Positions 9,789 to 18,562 are shown, counted from the stretch's first letter. The stretch is DNA of 64,000 nucleotides from Plantactinospora sp. KBS50 (GCF_002285795.1 NZ_CP022961.1:186001-250000), one strand, 5' to 3'. Notes: generated by a model from the sequence alone, not told the origin. Translations and numbers: made by a program.

Positions 9789-9853
9789 GGCGACTCCTCT
9801 GCGACGAACGATCGGCGGGTCGTGGTCCACCCGCCGCCGCCGGGCGCCGGAAC

Positions 9854-9867
9854 TGTAACCGGTCACA
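9854..9867. promoter_or_regulatory. LacI-type operator O1
   Basis: TGTAACCGGTCACA, a near-perfect palindrome with central CG as in LacI/GalR-family sites, lies 66 bp upstream of the beta-galactosidase start. Confidence 0.75.
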
Positions 9868-9894
9868 CCCGCATGGCTCCGCACGATACAACGT

Positions 9895-9906
9895 GGTAAC
9901 CGGTTT
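9895..9906. promoter_or_regulatory. LacI-type operator O2 (half-degenerate)
   Basis: GGTAACCGGTTT, with palindromic core AACCGGTT at 9898-9905, shares the core of the two flanking sites. Confidence 0.6.
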
Positions 9907-9917
9907 GACGCAAGGAC

Positions 9918-9946
9918 TTGACATCTGCCACGAGGCCCATCACTGT
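9918..9946 (+). promoter_or_regulatory. Promoter of the galactan transporter operon
   Basis: TTGACA at 9918-9923 and CACTGT at 9941-9946, 17 nt apart, form a plausible sigma-70-type promoter reading toward the solute-binding protein gene. The -10 is partly covered by operator O3, which would explain repression. Confidence 0.55.
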
Positions 9947-9958
9947 GACCGGTCACAG
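9943..9958. promoter_or_regulatory. LacI-type operator O3, perfect 16-bp palindrome
   Basis: CTGTGACCGGTCACAG is a perfect palindrome overlapping the predicted -10. With O1 and O2 it marks the region as controlled by a LacI-family repressor, most simply the one encoded at 13340-14404. Confidence 0.8.
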
Positions 9959-10086
9959 GTCCTGTCTCGGCGACCGCGTCTTCCCGGGGCGGCGACCCTG
10001 GCCGCGCCGGTCGCGGGCGACCTCGCCCACCGCCGGTTGCGGCGATCCGACCGCGCTCGCCGCGGCCGGCCGACCGAGGAGGATTG

Positions 10087-11400
10087 ATGAAGAAGGCATT
10101 TCTGCCGCTCGCCGGCCTGCTGGCCGCGGCGCTCCTGACGACCACCGCGTGCGGCAGTTCCGACGACTCCGGCGGTGACAACACCAAACCCGGCGAAAAG
10201 GTGGAACTCACCTACTGGAGCTGGGCGCCGAACATGGACAAGGTTGCCGAGGTCTGGAACTCCAGCCACCCCGACATCCACGTCACGGTCAACAAGCAGG
10301 ACGGCGGCGACCCGGCGGTGACCAAGCTGCTCACCGCCATCAAGGCCGGCAGCGGCGCACCCGACGTCATGCAGGCCGAGTACCAGAAGGTCCCCACCCT
10401 GGTCTCCGCCGACGCCGTCGCCGACATCTCCAAGGAGGTCGGCGACCTCAAGGCGAAGTTCCCCGAGTCGGCATGGAACGGGGTCACCCTCGGCTCCGAC
10501 GCCGTGTACGGCGTGCCGCAGGACTCCGGCCCGATGATGTTCTACTACCGCTCCGACGTCTTCGACAAGCTCGGCCTGAGCGCCCCGACCACCTGGGACG
10601 ACTACGCGGCGGCGGCCCGGAAGATCCACGCGGCCGACCCGAAGCAGTACCTCGGCACCTTCTCCGCCAACGACGCGGGCTGGTTCGCCGGGCTCTCGCA
10701 GCAGGCCGGCGCGTCCTGGTGGGGCGTGCAGGGCGACGCCTGGAGCGTCGCCATCAACGACGCCAACACCCAGAAGGTCGCCCAGTACTGGGGCGGGCTG
10801 GTGCAGGACGGCGTGATCGACAACAAACCGATGTACACGCCGGAGTGGAACGCCGCACTCAACGACGGCAGCCAGGTGGGTTGGCTCGGCGCGGTGTGGG
10901 GACCGGGCGTGCTCGAAGGAAACGCGGCCTCGACCAAGGGCAAGTGGAAGGCCGCGCTGCTGCCGCAGTGGGACACCGCCAAGCCGGCCAACGGCAACTG
11001 GGGCGGCTCGGCCACCAGCGTCACCAGCCAGAGCAAGCACAAGAAGCAGGCCGCCGAGTTCGTCGCCTGGCTGAACACCGACCCGGCGGCGCTCAAGGCG
11101 CTGGTCTCCGAGGCCAACGTCTACCCGGCCTCGGTCGACGCCACCGCCACGGCACTGACCTCGCCGCCGGCCTTCTTCGCCGACCAGGCCGACTTTTACG
11201 CCATCGCCGCCGAGGCCAGCAAGACCACCAACCCGTTCACCTACGGGCCGAACGTCAACGTCACCTACAACGCGTACAACGACGCCTTCGGCAAGGCGGC
11301 CCAGTCCAAGCAGGCCGCGACGTTCACCGCGGCGCTGGCCACGATGCAGCAGGCCACCGTCGACGACATGAAGAACGCCGGCTTCAAGCTCGCCGGCTGA
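10087..11400 (+). CDS. Sugar ABC transporter solute-binding lipoprotein
   Basis: 437-aa MalE-like (cluster 1) extracellular binding protein. The start is the ATG at 10087 behind GAGGAGGA; a TTG one codon earlier is less likely. The signal peptide MKKAFLPLAGLLAAALLTTTAC ends in a lipobox, with Cys22 as the lipid-anchored residue, followed by a Ser/Gly/Asp linker. ELTYWSWAPNMDKVAEVWN and IKAGSGAPDVMQAEY are typical of sugar-binding proteins, and the C-terminal NPFTYGPNVNVTYNAYNDAF is part of the second lobe. It should capture galacto-oligosaccharides made by the GH53 enzyme; the ligand is inferred from neighbours. A strong hairpin follows the gene, before the permease genes. Confidence 0.9.
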   Translation: MKKAFLPLAGLLAAALLTTTACGSSDDSGGDNTKPGEKVELTYWSWAPNMDKVAEVWNSSHPDIHVTVNKQDGGDPAVTKLLTAIKAGSGAPDVMQAEYQKVPTLVSADAVADISKEVGDLKAKFPESAWNGVTLGSDAVYGVPQDSGPMMFYYRSDVFDKLGLSAPTTWDDYAAAARKIHAADPKQYLGTFSANDAGWFAGLSQQAGASWWGVQGDAWSVAINDANTQKVAQYWGGLVQDGVIDNKPMYTPEWNAALNDGSQVGWLGAVWGPGVLEGNAASTKGKWKAALLPQWDTAKPANGNWGGSATSVTSQSKHKKQAAEFVAWLNTDPAALKALVSEANVYPASVDATATALTSPPAFFADQADFYAIAAEASKTTNPFTYGPNVNVTYNAYNDAFGKAAQSKQAATFTAALATMQQATVDDMKNAGFKLAG

Positions 11401-11405
11401 CCCAC

Positions 11406-11449
11406 CGCCCGCGGTACGGCGCGACACCCCTCGCGCCGTACCGCGGGCG
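11406..11449 (+). terminator. 19-bp intercistronic hairpin after the binding-protein gene
   Basis: Perfect 19-bp inverted repeat (11406-11424 with 11431-11449) with a 6-nt loop, placed between the solute-binding protein and the first permease. Such hairpins can partly terminate transcription or protect the upstream mRNA, giving excess binding protein over permease. Confidence 0.75.
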
Positions 11450-11476
11450 ACCCGACACGGAGGGAAGGAGACGGCC

Positions 11477-12424
11477 GTGACGGCGTTCCCCAACACCACC
11501 CGTACGCCCCGGACCACCACCCGCGGCGGCCGGCGCGCCGCGCTGCCGTACTCGTTCCTCGCGCCGGCCCTGATCCTGTTCGCGGCGTTCCTCGCCGCCC
11601 CGATCGGCTACACCGCCTACCTGAGCCTGCGCCGGGTCAAGGTCAGCGGCCTGGGGCTGGGCGCCGGAAGCCGCACCGAGGTGTGGGCCGGACTGCAGAA
11701 CTACAGCCGCTCGCTCACCGACCCCGAGTTCCTGCCCAGCGTCTACCGGATCGCCGCGTACGGCCTGATCGTGGTGCCGACGATGCTCGGCGTGGCGCTG
11801 CTGATGGCGCTGCTGCTGGACGCCGGCCGGACCCGGGTCGGCGGCTTCGCGCGTACCTCGATCTTCCTGCCCTACGCGGTGCCCGCGGTGATCGCCTCGC
11901 TGCTGTGGGGCTTCCTCTACCTGCCCCGGGTCAGCCCGATCGCCGACGTGCTGGCCGGCATCGGCATCGCCCCGCCGGACGTGCTCGTCGGCTCCTCGGT
12001 GCTCTGGGCGGTGGCCAACATCGCGGTCTGGGGCGGTACCGGATTCAACATGATCGTGATCTACACGGCGCTGCGGGCCATCCCCAGCGGCCTGTTCGAG
12101 GCGGCCCGCCTGGACGGCGCGTCGGACGTGCAGATCGCCTGGCGGATCAAGATCCCGATCGTGCTGCCATCGCTGATCATGACGTTCGTCTTCTCGCTCA
12201 TCGCCACGCTCCAGGTCTTCGCCGAGCCGATGACGCTGCGCCCGCTCTCCAACAGCATCTCGACCACCTGGACGCCGCTGATGAAGGTGTACCGGGACGC
12301 CTTCACCCGCAACGACGTCTACTCGGCCGCGGCCACCTCGGTGGTGATCGCGGTGGCGACCTTCGTGCTGTCCTTCGGGTTCCTCAAGATCGTCGGATCC
12401 CGGGCCTTCAACCAGGAGGACTGA
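11477..12424 (+). CDS. Sugar ABC transporter permease (MalF/UgpA-like)
   Basis: 315-aa inner-membrane permease from the GTG at 11477, with GGAAGGAG upstream. Six hydrophobic segments can be seen, starting with YSFLAPALILFAAFLAAPIGY. The EAA loop that contacts the ATPase is EAARLDGASDVQIAWRIKIP at about 210-230. It overlaps no neighbour and is followed 2 nt later by the second permease, so the two are co-translated. No ATPase gene is present in the operon. Actinobacterial sugar importers of this class often share one MsiK-type ATPase encoded elsewhere, and that is inferred here. Confidence 0.9.
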   Translation: MTAFPNTTRTPRTTTRGGRRAALPYSFLAPALILFAAFLAAPIGYTAYLSLRRVKVSGLGLGAGSRTEVWAGLQNYSRSLTDPEFLPSVYRIAAYGLIVVPTMLGVALLMALLLDAGRTRVGGFARTSIFLPYAVPAVIASLLWGFLYLPRVSPIADVLAGIGIAPPDVLVGSSVLWAVANIAVWGGTGFNMIVIYTALRAIPSGLFEAARLDGASDVQIAWRIKIPIVLPSLIMTFVFSLIATLQVFAEPMTLRPLSNSISTTWTPLMKVYRDAFTRNDVYSAAATSVVIAVATFVLSFGFLKIVGSRAFNQED

Positions 12425-12426
12425 CC

Positions 12427-13332
12427 ATGGCCATCTCCACCGCGGCCCCGCCGGTCGCCGGCACCGGGCCGGCAACGGCCGGCCGCCGGCAGCACCGCCC
12501 CGGCCGGCGGATCAGCCCGTCGGCCACCATCCTGCTGCTGCTCGGCGCCGCGTACTGCCTGTTCCCCGTGCTCTGGGTGCTGATCGCCGCCACCAAGAGT
12601 TCGGGCGAACTGTTCTCCACCTTCACCCTGTCGCCCAGCACGCACCTGCTGGAGAACATCCGGGAGCTGAGCGAGTACCGCGGCGGCCTCTACTGGCGCT
12701 GGATGGCCAACACCGCCCTGTACGCCGGGGTCGGCGCCGCGGTGTCCACCCTGGTGTCCGCGATGGCCGGCTTCGCCCTGGCCAAGTACGCCTTCCCCGG
12801 CAAGTCGGTCGTGTTCAACATCCTGCTGGCCGGGGTGCTGGTGCCGGGCGTCATCCTCGCCATCCCGCAGTACCTGCTGCTGGCCAAGGTCGGGCTGACC
12901 AACACGTACTGGTCGGTGCTGCTGCCCAGCGCCATCAGCCCGTACGGGATATATCTGTGCCGGATCTTCGCGGCGGCGGCGGTACCCACCGAGATGATCG
13001 AGGCGGCCCGGATCGACGGCGCCGGGGACTGGCGAACCTTCGGCCGCGTGGTCCTGCCGATGATGCGTCCCGGGCTGGTGACCGTCTTCCTGTTCCAGTT
13101 CGTCGCGATCTGGAACAACTTCATGCTGCCGTTCATCATGCTCGGCGACGACCACCTCTACCCGATCACCGTGGGCCTCAACGGCCTGCTCAACCAGGGC
13201 GCCAGCCAACCCGCCATGTACATCTCGGTGGTCACCGGCGCGCTGCTGTCGATCGTCCCGCTCGTCGCGCTCTTCCTCGGCCTGCAACGCTACTGGCGGG
13301 TCGACCTGGGCGCCGGCGCGGTCAAGGGATGA
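12427..13332 (+). CDS. Sugar ABC transporter permease (MalG/UgpE-like)
   Basis: 301-aa partner permease from the ATG at 12427, which lies 2 nt after the previous stop with GGAGG in the end of that gene. It has a cytoplasmic Pro/Arg-rich N-terminus, about six membrane segments, and the EAA loop EAARIDGAGDWRTFGRVVLP near residue 195. The C-terminus LVALFLGLQRYWRVDLGAGAVKG is typical of MalG-type permeases. It completes the importer with the binding protein and first permease. The LacI regulator gene starts 8 nt downstream. Confidence 0.9.
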   Translation: MAISTAAPPVAGTGPATAGRRQHRPGRRISPSATILLLLGAAYCLFPVLWVLIAATKSSGELFSTFTLSPSTHLLENIRELSEYRGGLYWRWMANTALYAGVGAAVSTLVSAMAGFALAKYAFPGKSVVFNILLAGVLVPGVILAIPQYLLLAKVGLTNTYWSVLLPSAISPYGIYLCRIFAAAAVPTEMIEAARIDGAGDWRTFGRVVLPMMRPGLVTVFLFQFVAIWNNFMLPFIMLGDDHLYPITVGLNGLLNQGASQPAMYISVVTGALLSIVPLVALFLGLQRYWRVDLGAGAVKG

Positions 13333-13339
13333 GGAAGCG

Positions 13340-14404
13340 ATGGCGGAGATTATGATCCCACCCGTGCCGACCTCGCCCGGTACGGGGCGTAAGCGGCCCA
13401 CCATCCGCGACGTGGCGCGCGAGGCCGGGGTCTCTTACGCGACCGTCTCCCGCGTCCTGAACGGCCGGGAGTGGGTCAGTCCCGAAGCGGTACGGTCCGT
13501 CCGGGACGCCATCGCGCGCACCGGCTACACGACCAACCCGCACGCCCGCTCGCTGGCCACCGGCCGGTCCGGCTCGATCGCCTTCCTGCTCACCGAGCCG
13601 CAGCACCTGCTCTTCGAGGACCCCAACTTCTCGGTGCTGCTGCGCGGGGTCGCGCAGGCGCTGTCCGACCGGGAGCTGACGCTGATCCTGATGATCGCGT
13701 CCAGCCCGACCGAGCGGAACCGGACCGTGGCGTACCTGTCCGGCGGGCACGTCGACGGGGTGCTGCTGGTCTCGCCACACTCCGGCGATCCCCTGCTGAG
13801 CCAGCTCGTCCAGGCCGAGGTGCCGATCGTGGCCTGCGGCCGGGTGCTCGGCTACGAACAGCTCATCAGCTCGGTGGCGGCCGACGACCGGGCCGGCGGC
13901 CGGTCCGCGGTGGAACACCTGATCGCCGCCGGCTGCCGGCGGATCGCCACGATCAGCGGACCGCAGGACACCTCGGGTGGGGTGGACCGGTTGCAGGGCT
14001 ACCGCGACGCGCTGGCCGCGCACGGCATCCCGGTGGAACCGGCCCGGATCACCCACGGCGACTGGAGCCGGGAGAGCGGCGCCGCCGCCATGCGGTCACT
14101 GCTGGACCAGGCGCCCGACCTGGACGCGGTCTTCGCGGCCTCGGACGCCATGGCCGCCGGGGCGCTGCCGGTATTACGCGAGGCCGGGCGCGACGTACCC
14201 GGCGACGTACGGGTGGTCGGCTTCGACGACTCCGGACTGGCCGCCACGCTGGATCCCCCGCTCAGCACGGTCCGCCACCCGCTCGACCGGATCAGCGAAG
14301 AGATGGTCCGGCTGCTCACCGACCTGATCGCGGGGCGCACCCCGCTGTCCATCACGGTGCCGACGACCCTGGTCGTCCGGTCGTCCTCACCCGCACCGGG
14401 CTGA
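13340..14404 (+). CDS. LacI-family repressor of the galactan locus
   Basis: 354 aa. The start ATG at 13340 has GAGGAAG just upstream and follows the permease by 7 nt, so it belongs to the transporter operon. After a 20-residue lead, the helix-turn-helix TIRDVAREAGVSYATVSRVL is followed by the hinge helix GYTTNPHARSLATGRSG. A type 1 periplasmic-binding-protein effector domain follows, including DAVFAASDAMAAGALPVL, VRVVGFDDSGLAATLDPPLS and STVRHPLDRI. It probably binds the TGTNACCGGTNACA palindromes at 9854-9958, represses both the beta-galactosidase and its own operon, and is released by galactose or a galacto-oligosaccharide. The inducer is inferred. Confidence 0.9.
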   Translation: MAEIMIPPVPTSPGTGRKRPTIRDVAREAGVSYATVSRVLNGREWVSPEAVRSVRDAIARTGYTTNPHARSLATGRSGSIAFLLTEPQHLLFEDPNFSVLLRGVAQALSDRELTLILMIASSPTERNRTVAYLSGGHVDGVLLVSPHSGDPLLSQLVQAEVPIVACGRVLGYEQLISSVAADDRAGGRSAVEHLIAAGCRRIATISGPQDTSGGVDRLQGYRDALAAHGIPVEPARITHGDWSRESGAAAMRSLLDQAPDLDAVFAASDAMAAGALPVLREAGRDVPGDVRVVGFDDSGLAATLDPPLSTVRHPLDRISEEMVRLLTDLIAGRTPLSITVPTTLVVRSSSPAPG

Positions 14405-14476
14405 GGCGGACCGGCCCGCCGCAGCGGAACGACCACCCCGGCACCCCCCAGGCCCGTCCGGCAGAGCCGCCGGACG

Positions 14477-14499
14477 GATGCCCGTCCCCACCGGGCATC
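14477..14499. other. 8-bp inverted repeat before the GH53 gene
   Basis: GATGCCCG (14477-14484) and CGGGCATC (14492-14499) form a small stem upstream of the endo-galactanase ribosome site. No LacI-type palindrome is seen here, so GH53 may be transcribed by read-through or from a weak promoter. Confidence 0.4.
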
Positions 14500-14528
14500 G
14501 CATCCCTTCCCCCACGTGAAGGAGCGCC

Positions 14529-15632
14529 ATGAAACCGTACCTCAGAGCCCTCGCGGCCACCCTCGCCCTGGTGGTCCCGCTGGCTCTCCCCGCACCCGCG
14601 CAGGCGGCGAACACCCTCACCATGCTCGGTGCGGACGTCTCCTCGCTCCAGCGCAGCCTCGACCTCGGCGCCCGGTACTACGCAGCGTCCGGAGCCCAGG
14701 CCGACCCGTACGACATCCTCAAATCGAAGGGAGCCAACTACCTGCGGCTGCGCATCTGGAACAACCCGGCCAGCGGCTACAACAACAAGGCCAAGGTGCT
14801 CCAGCAGGCCCGGACGGTCAAGGCCAAGGGCTTCAAGCTGCTGATCGACTTCCACTACTCGGACACCTGGGCCGACCCGGGCAAGCAGTACCCGCCCGCG
14901 GCCTGGGCCTCGCACTCGATCAGCCAGTTGCAGAGCGACGTGTACAACTACACCTACGACATCTGCACGTCGCTGAGGGCGCAGGGCACCACCCCGGACG
15001 CGGTGCAGATCGGCAACGAGATCAACGTGGGCATGCTGTGGCCCAACGGCAAGGTCGTGAACAGCAACTTCGCCCCGCTCGCGGGCCTGCTCAAGCAGGG
15101 CTACAACGCCACCAAGGCGTGCAACGGCGGCACCCAGGTGTGGATCCACACGGCGGACGCGGACAGCGACGCGAACGCCCGCTGGTTCTACGACGGCATC
15201 CGGTCCCAGGGCGTCAACTGGGACGTCACCGCGCTCTCGTACTACTGCATGTGGCACGGCACGCTGGCGAACCTGTACAACGTGATCGCCGACGTGAAGT
15301 CCCGGTACGGCAAGCCGGTGGTGATCGCCGAGACGGCGTACCAGTTCACCACGGCGGACGCCGACGGCGAACCGAACGCGATCCCCGGCACCCAACTCTG
15401 CGACAACATCCCGGCCAGCTGGTCGGGGCAGGCCCAGGAGTTCAGTTGGGTGCAGAACACCGCCCGCAACGCCGGGGCGGTGGGCGTCTTCTACTGGGAA
15501 CCCACCTGGTACGCCATCAGGGGTAACGGTTGGGATCCGGCGAACATCAACGGGACCGGTGACGGCTGGGACAACATGGCCATCTTCGACTGGACCGGCC
15601 ACGTGAACCCGAACCTGTACTGGACCCCGTAG
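14529..15632 (+). CDS. Secreted arabinogalactan endo-beta-1,4-galactanase, GH53
   Basis: 367-aa GH53 enzyme that cuts beta-1,4-galactan outside the cell into oligosaccharides. The start ATG has GAAGGAG 6 nt upstream. A Sec signal peptide ends at AQA (about residue 27). The barrel opens with GADVSSLQRSLDLGARYY and includes the family stretch YLRLRIWNNP and LLIDFHYSDTWADPGKQYPP. Glu164 in QIGNEIN is the expected acid/base and Glu268 in VVIAETAY the nucleophile. The length matches a single catalytic domain without a binding module. It lies downstream of the LacI gene on the same strand and completes the galactan pathway: outside cutting, uptake, then inside hydrolysis by GH35. Confidence 0.93.
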   Translation: MKPYLRALAATLALVVPLALPAPAQAANTLTMLGADVSSLQRSLDLGARYYAASGAQADPYDILKSKGANYLRLRIWNNPASGYNNKAKVLQQARTVKAKGFKLLIDFHYSDTWADPGKQYPPAAWASHSISQLQSDVYNYTYDICTSLRAQGTTPDAVQIGNEINVGMLWPNGKVVNSNFAPLAGLLKQGYNATKACNGGTQVWIHTADADSDANARWFYDGIRSQGVNWDVTALSYYCMWHGTLANLYNVIADVKSRYGKPVVIAETAYQFTTADADGEPNAIPGTQLCDNIPASWSGQAQEFSWVQNTARNAGAVGVFYWEPTWYAIRGNGWDPANINGTGDGWDNMAIFDWTGHVNPNLYWTP

Positions 15633-15693
15633 CACCAACCGGGTTCGACGGGTGCCCAGCCGTGGCACCCTGACCACCCGTCGGTCATGCGTC

Positions 15694-15724
15694 AGCCACC
15701 TCAGGGCACCGGCCTGAGGTGGCT
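15694..15724 (+). terminator. 12-bp stem-loop terminator after GH53
   Basis: Perfect stem, 15694-15705 with 15713-15724, with a 7-nt loop, 61 bp after the endo-galactanase stop. There is no T-tract. Confidence 0.7.
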
Positions 15725-15747
15725 CACGTATGACTCAGCGGGCCGCG

Positions 15748-15794
15748 TCGGTCGGCCGTCGGCGGTCGGCGGTCGGCGGTCGGCGGTCGGCGGT
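15748..15794. repeat. 7-bp microsatellite
   Basis: About six copies of GGTCGGC stand in the intergenic region between the GH53 terminator and the GNAT gene. No gene is seen in 15633-15870. Confidence 0.75.
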
Positions 15795-15870
15795 GAGTGT
15801 CCGGTAGGGAGGCGACGGCCGGCCTGGAAATCCGCTGGCTGACCGAGTTGCGCTGAGCGAGGGTGGCGGG

Positions 15871-16461
15871 ATGAGGATTCGGGAGGCGACGGCGGCGGAC
15901 TGGGCGCAGATCTGGCCGTTTTTCCGGCGGATCGTCTCGGCGCGGGAGACGTACACCTATGATCCTGATCTGTCCCAGGAGCGGGCGCGGGAGCTCTGGA
16001 TGCCGGCGCCGCCGGCCCGCACGGTGGTCGCGGTCGACGAGGCTGGCCGGGTGGTGGGGTCGGCCAAGATGAACCCCAACCAGGCGGGTCCGGGCGCGCA
16101 CATGGGCAGTGCGAGCTTCATGGTCGATCCCGCGCACGCCGGCCGGGGGATCGGTCGGGCCCTGGGCGAGTACGTCATCGAGCGGTGCCGGCTCGACGGC
16201 TACCGGGCGATCCAGTTCAACGCGGTGGTCGAGACGAACACCCGCGCGGTCCGGCTGTGGCGGTCGCTCGGGTTCGAGGTGCTGGCCACGGTGCCCGAGG
16301 CGTTCCACCATCCGGTGCACGGGTACGTCGGCCTGCACATCATGCACCGCCGGCTGGCTCCGCCCGGACCCATTGCAACTCCGCCCGGACCTGCCACGGC
16401 TCCGACCGGACCTGGGACGGCGCCGACCGCACCCGTGGCGGGGGAGCCTCCCGGGCGGTAA
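15871..16461 (+). CDS. GNAT-family N-acetyltransferase
   Basis: 196 aa from the ATG at 15871 with a purine-rich site upstream. The N-terminal IREATAADWAQIWPFFRRIV and the acetyl-CoA pyrophosphate loop in HAGRGIGRALGEYVIERC (R/Q-x-x-G-x-G/A type) mark a GNAT enzyme. NTRAVRLWRSLGFEVLATVP is the usual C-terminal strand-helix. The acceptor is unknown. The last ~35 residues are Pro/Gly/Thr/Ala repeats (PPGPIATPPGPATAP) that come from a DNA tandem repeat and are probably a disordered tail. It has no obvious functional link with its neighbours. Confidence 0.85.
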   Translation: MRIREATAADWAQIWPFFRRIVSARETYTYDPDLSQERARELWMPAPPARTVVAVDEAGRVVGSAKMNPNQAGPGAHMGSASFMVDPAHAGRGIGRALGEYVIERCRLDGYRAIQFNAVVETNTRAVRLWRSLGFEVLATVPEAFHHPVHGYVGLHIMHRRLAPPGPIATPPGPATAPTGPGTAPTAPVAGEPPGR

Positions 16462-16616
16462 CCACGAACGGCGGGCCGCAGCCCGGCGGCGTCGCGGGTC
16501 AGGAGACGTCTGTTCGCCCGTTGGACGCGGAGGGTTGTCGTACTCGTCGGCCTGTCGGCATCTGTGTCCACGAGGGTCGCCCCGACCAGGCACACATGCG
16601 GAGAGGGCAACAAGTC

Positions 16617-18539
16617 ATGGATGAGAACGTGTCGATGCCGTCTGGTGTCAGCCGCCGGTCGCTGTTGGGCGGCACCGGCGCCGCGGCGGCGGTGATCGTC
16701 GGCCTGGGTGGTGCGGTCACCCAGCCGGCGGTGGCGGCGGCGGCCGCCGGGCCGGATCCGGCCCGTCTCAAGGCGGCGGACCCGCACGCGTTCACCGGGC
16801 GCCGGCACGGCGCCCCGGTCACCGGCGTGGCCAACCCACGCATCCGGATCCTGCCGCTGGATCGCGCGAAGTTCCGCGCCGGGGCGCACTTCGACCTGCG
16901 GGTCGAGGCCGCCGGCGTCGACCCGGCGACGGCCCGGATCGAGATTGCGGTGACCGGGCCGCACGGCCCCGTCCCCCTGCTCAAGGGCACTCCCGAGCGC
17001 ACCAGTTCGGTGGCCGGCAGCCTGGAGGTCACCTACCGCGGGCTGGCCTACCCGGCCGCCGGCTGGCACAAGGTGACCGTCAAGGTCACCAACGGTGCCG
17101 AGAAGCTGCACGCGGCCGTGACGCACGAGGTGGTGGTGGCGGCGAACGCCGGCGGCGGCCGGCGCGCCAAGAATGTCATCTTCTTCCTCGGCGACGGGAT
17201 GGGCGCCGCGGCCATCACCGCCGCGCGGCTGCTCTCCAAGGGCATCACCGAGGGCAAGTACCGGGGACTGCTGGAGATGGACCGGATGGACTACCGCGGC
17301 ATCGTGGGCACCTCCGGCGCGGACTCCATCGCCACCGACTCGGCCAACTCGATGTCGGCGTACATGACCGGGCACAAGTCCTCGGTCAACGCCATGGGTG
17401 TCTACGAGTCCAACGCCACGGACGTCAACGCCCACCCCCGGGTGGAGACCATGGCGGAACTGCTCAAGCGCGCCCGCGGCATGCGCGTCGGCATCGTGAC
17501 CACCGCCGAGGTTCAGGACGCCACGCCGGCGGCGGTGTTCGCGCACACCCGGCGTCGCTCCGAGTACATGGACATCATGGACCAGGCCCTGTCCGCCGGT
17601 CAGCGGCCCGACGTCCTGCTGGGCGGCGGCCTGGCGTCGCTGCTGCCCAAGTCGCAGTCGGGCTCCCGCCGCCCGGACGAGCGCAACCTGGTCGACGAGT
17701 TCAAGGCGCTCGGCTACGCCTACGCCCAGGATCGCAAGCAGCTGCGGGCCGCCATGTCCCGCCGGCCGGACCACCTGCTCGGCCTGTTCCACACCGGCAA
17801 CATGAACGTCTACCTGGACCGTCAGCACACCAAGAAGCCCGAGGTTCTCGGCGACTGGACCGATCAGCCCACGCTGATGGAGATGACCGAGGCGGCGCTG
17901 AACGTCCTGAAGGACAGCCGGGACGGGTTCTTCCTCATGGTCGAGGGCGCCTCCATCGACAAGAGCGAGCACCCGCTGGACGGCCCCCGCGCCGTCTACG
18001 ACGCCATCGAGTTCGACCAGGCCATCGGGGTGGCGAAGCGCTGGGCGGCCCACCGCGACGACACCCTGATCGTGGTCACCGCCGACCACAACCACTCGAT
18101 GAGCATCATCGGCACGCACAGCCGGGCCAAGGCCGCCGGCCGGGCCGGCAACGGCGTGTACGCCGACGCCGGCTTCCCCACCTACGTCGACCACGACGGC
18201 GACGGCTTCCCCGACAACCCCGACCCCGACGTGCAGCTCTTCTTCGGCTGGTCCAACCACCCCGACCACACCGACGACTTCCAGTTGGACGCCAAGCCCA
18301 CCCAGCCGGCGCTGATCGACCCGGCGACCGGGAAGGCGGTGGCCAACCCGGGCAACGACCCCGGTGCCGAGCTGCAGACCGGCAACCTGCCGTTCGACCA
18401 GACGAACTGCGTGCACACCGTCGAGGATGTCTCGGTTGTCGCGTCCGGACCCGGGGCGCACCGCTTCAACGGCTTCCTGGACAACACCGAGGTGTTCCAC
18501 GCCATCATCGACGCCCTCGCCGTCAACGTGAAGAAGTAG
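16617..18539 (+). CDS. Tat-exported alkaline phosphatase
   Basis: 640 aa. The start ATG at 16617 is preceded by GGAGAGGG; an in-frame ATG 21 nt earlier is possible. The signal peptide has the twin-arginine motif SRRSLLGG and ends near AVAAAAAG, so export is by Tat in folded form. An N-terminal beta-rich domain (about residues 60-170) precedes the alkaline phosphatase core. That core has VIFFLGDGMG (metal-binding Asp), the nucleophile Ser242 in IATDSANSMSAYMTG, MVEGASIDKSEHP and VVTADHNHSM. EF-hand-like DHDGDGFPDNPDPD near 525 may bind calcium. It probably frees phosphate from organic esters outside the cell. No Pho box was looked for reliably. Confidence 0.9.
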   Translation: MDENVSMPSGVSRRSLLGGTGAAAAVIVGLGGAVTQPAVAAAAAGPDPARLKAADPHAFTGRRHGAPVTGVANPRIRILPLDRAKFRAGAHFDLRVEAAGVDPATARIEIAVTGPHGPVPLLKGTPERTSSVAGSLEVTYRGLAYPAAGWHKVTVKVTNGAEKLHAAVTHEVVVAANAGGGRRAKNVIFFLGDGMGAAAITAARLLSKGITEGKYRGLLEMDRMDYRGIVGTSGADSIATDSANSMSAYMTGHKSSVNAMGVYESNATDVNAHPRVETMAELLKRARGMRVGIVTTAEVQDATPAAVFAHTRRRSEYMDIMDQALSAGQRPDVLLGGGLASLLPKSQSGSRRPDERNLVDEFKALGYAYAQDRKQLRAAMSRRPDHLLGLFHTGNMNVYLDRQHTKKPEVLGDWTDQPTLMEMTEAALNVLKDSRDGFFLMVEGASIDKSEHPLDGPRAVYDAIEFDQAIGVAKRWAAHRDDTLIVVTADHNHSMSIIGTHSRAKAAGRAGNGVYADAGFPTYVDHDGDGFPDNPDPDVQLFFGWSNHPDHTDDFQLDAKPTQPALIDPATGKAVANPGNDPGAELQTGNLPFDQTNCVHTVEDVSVVASGPGAHRFNGFLDNTEVFHAIIDALAVNVKK

Positions 18540-18562
18540 CTCCGCTCAGCGGTACAACGTGT

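Noticed and set aside
11384..12475. Minus-strand frame opposite the first sugar permease
   Set aside because: His/Arg/Gly-rich shadow; the plus frame has the membrane segments and EAA loop.
16200..18500. 766-codon frame opposite the alkaline phosphatase
   Set aside because: Antisense shadow with no motif; the other strand carries the Tat signal and catalytic motifs.
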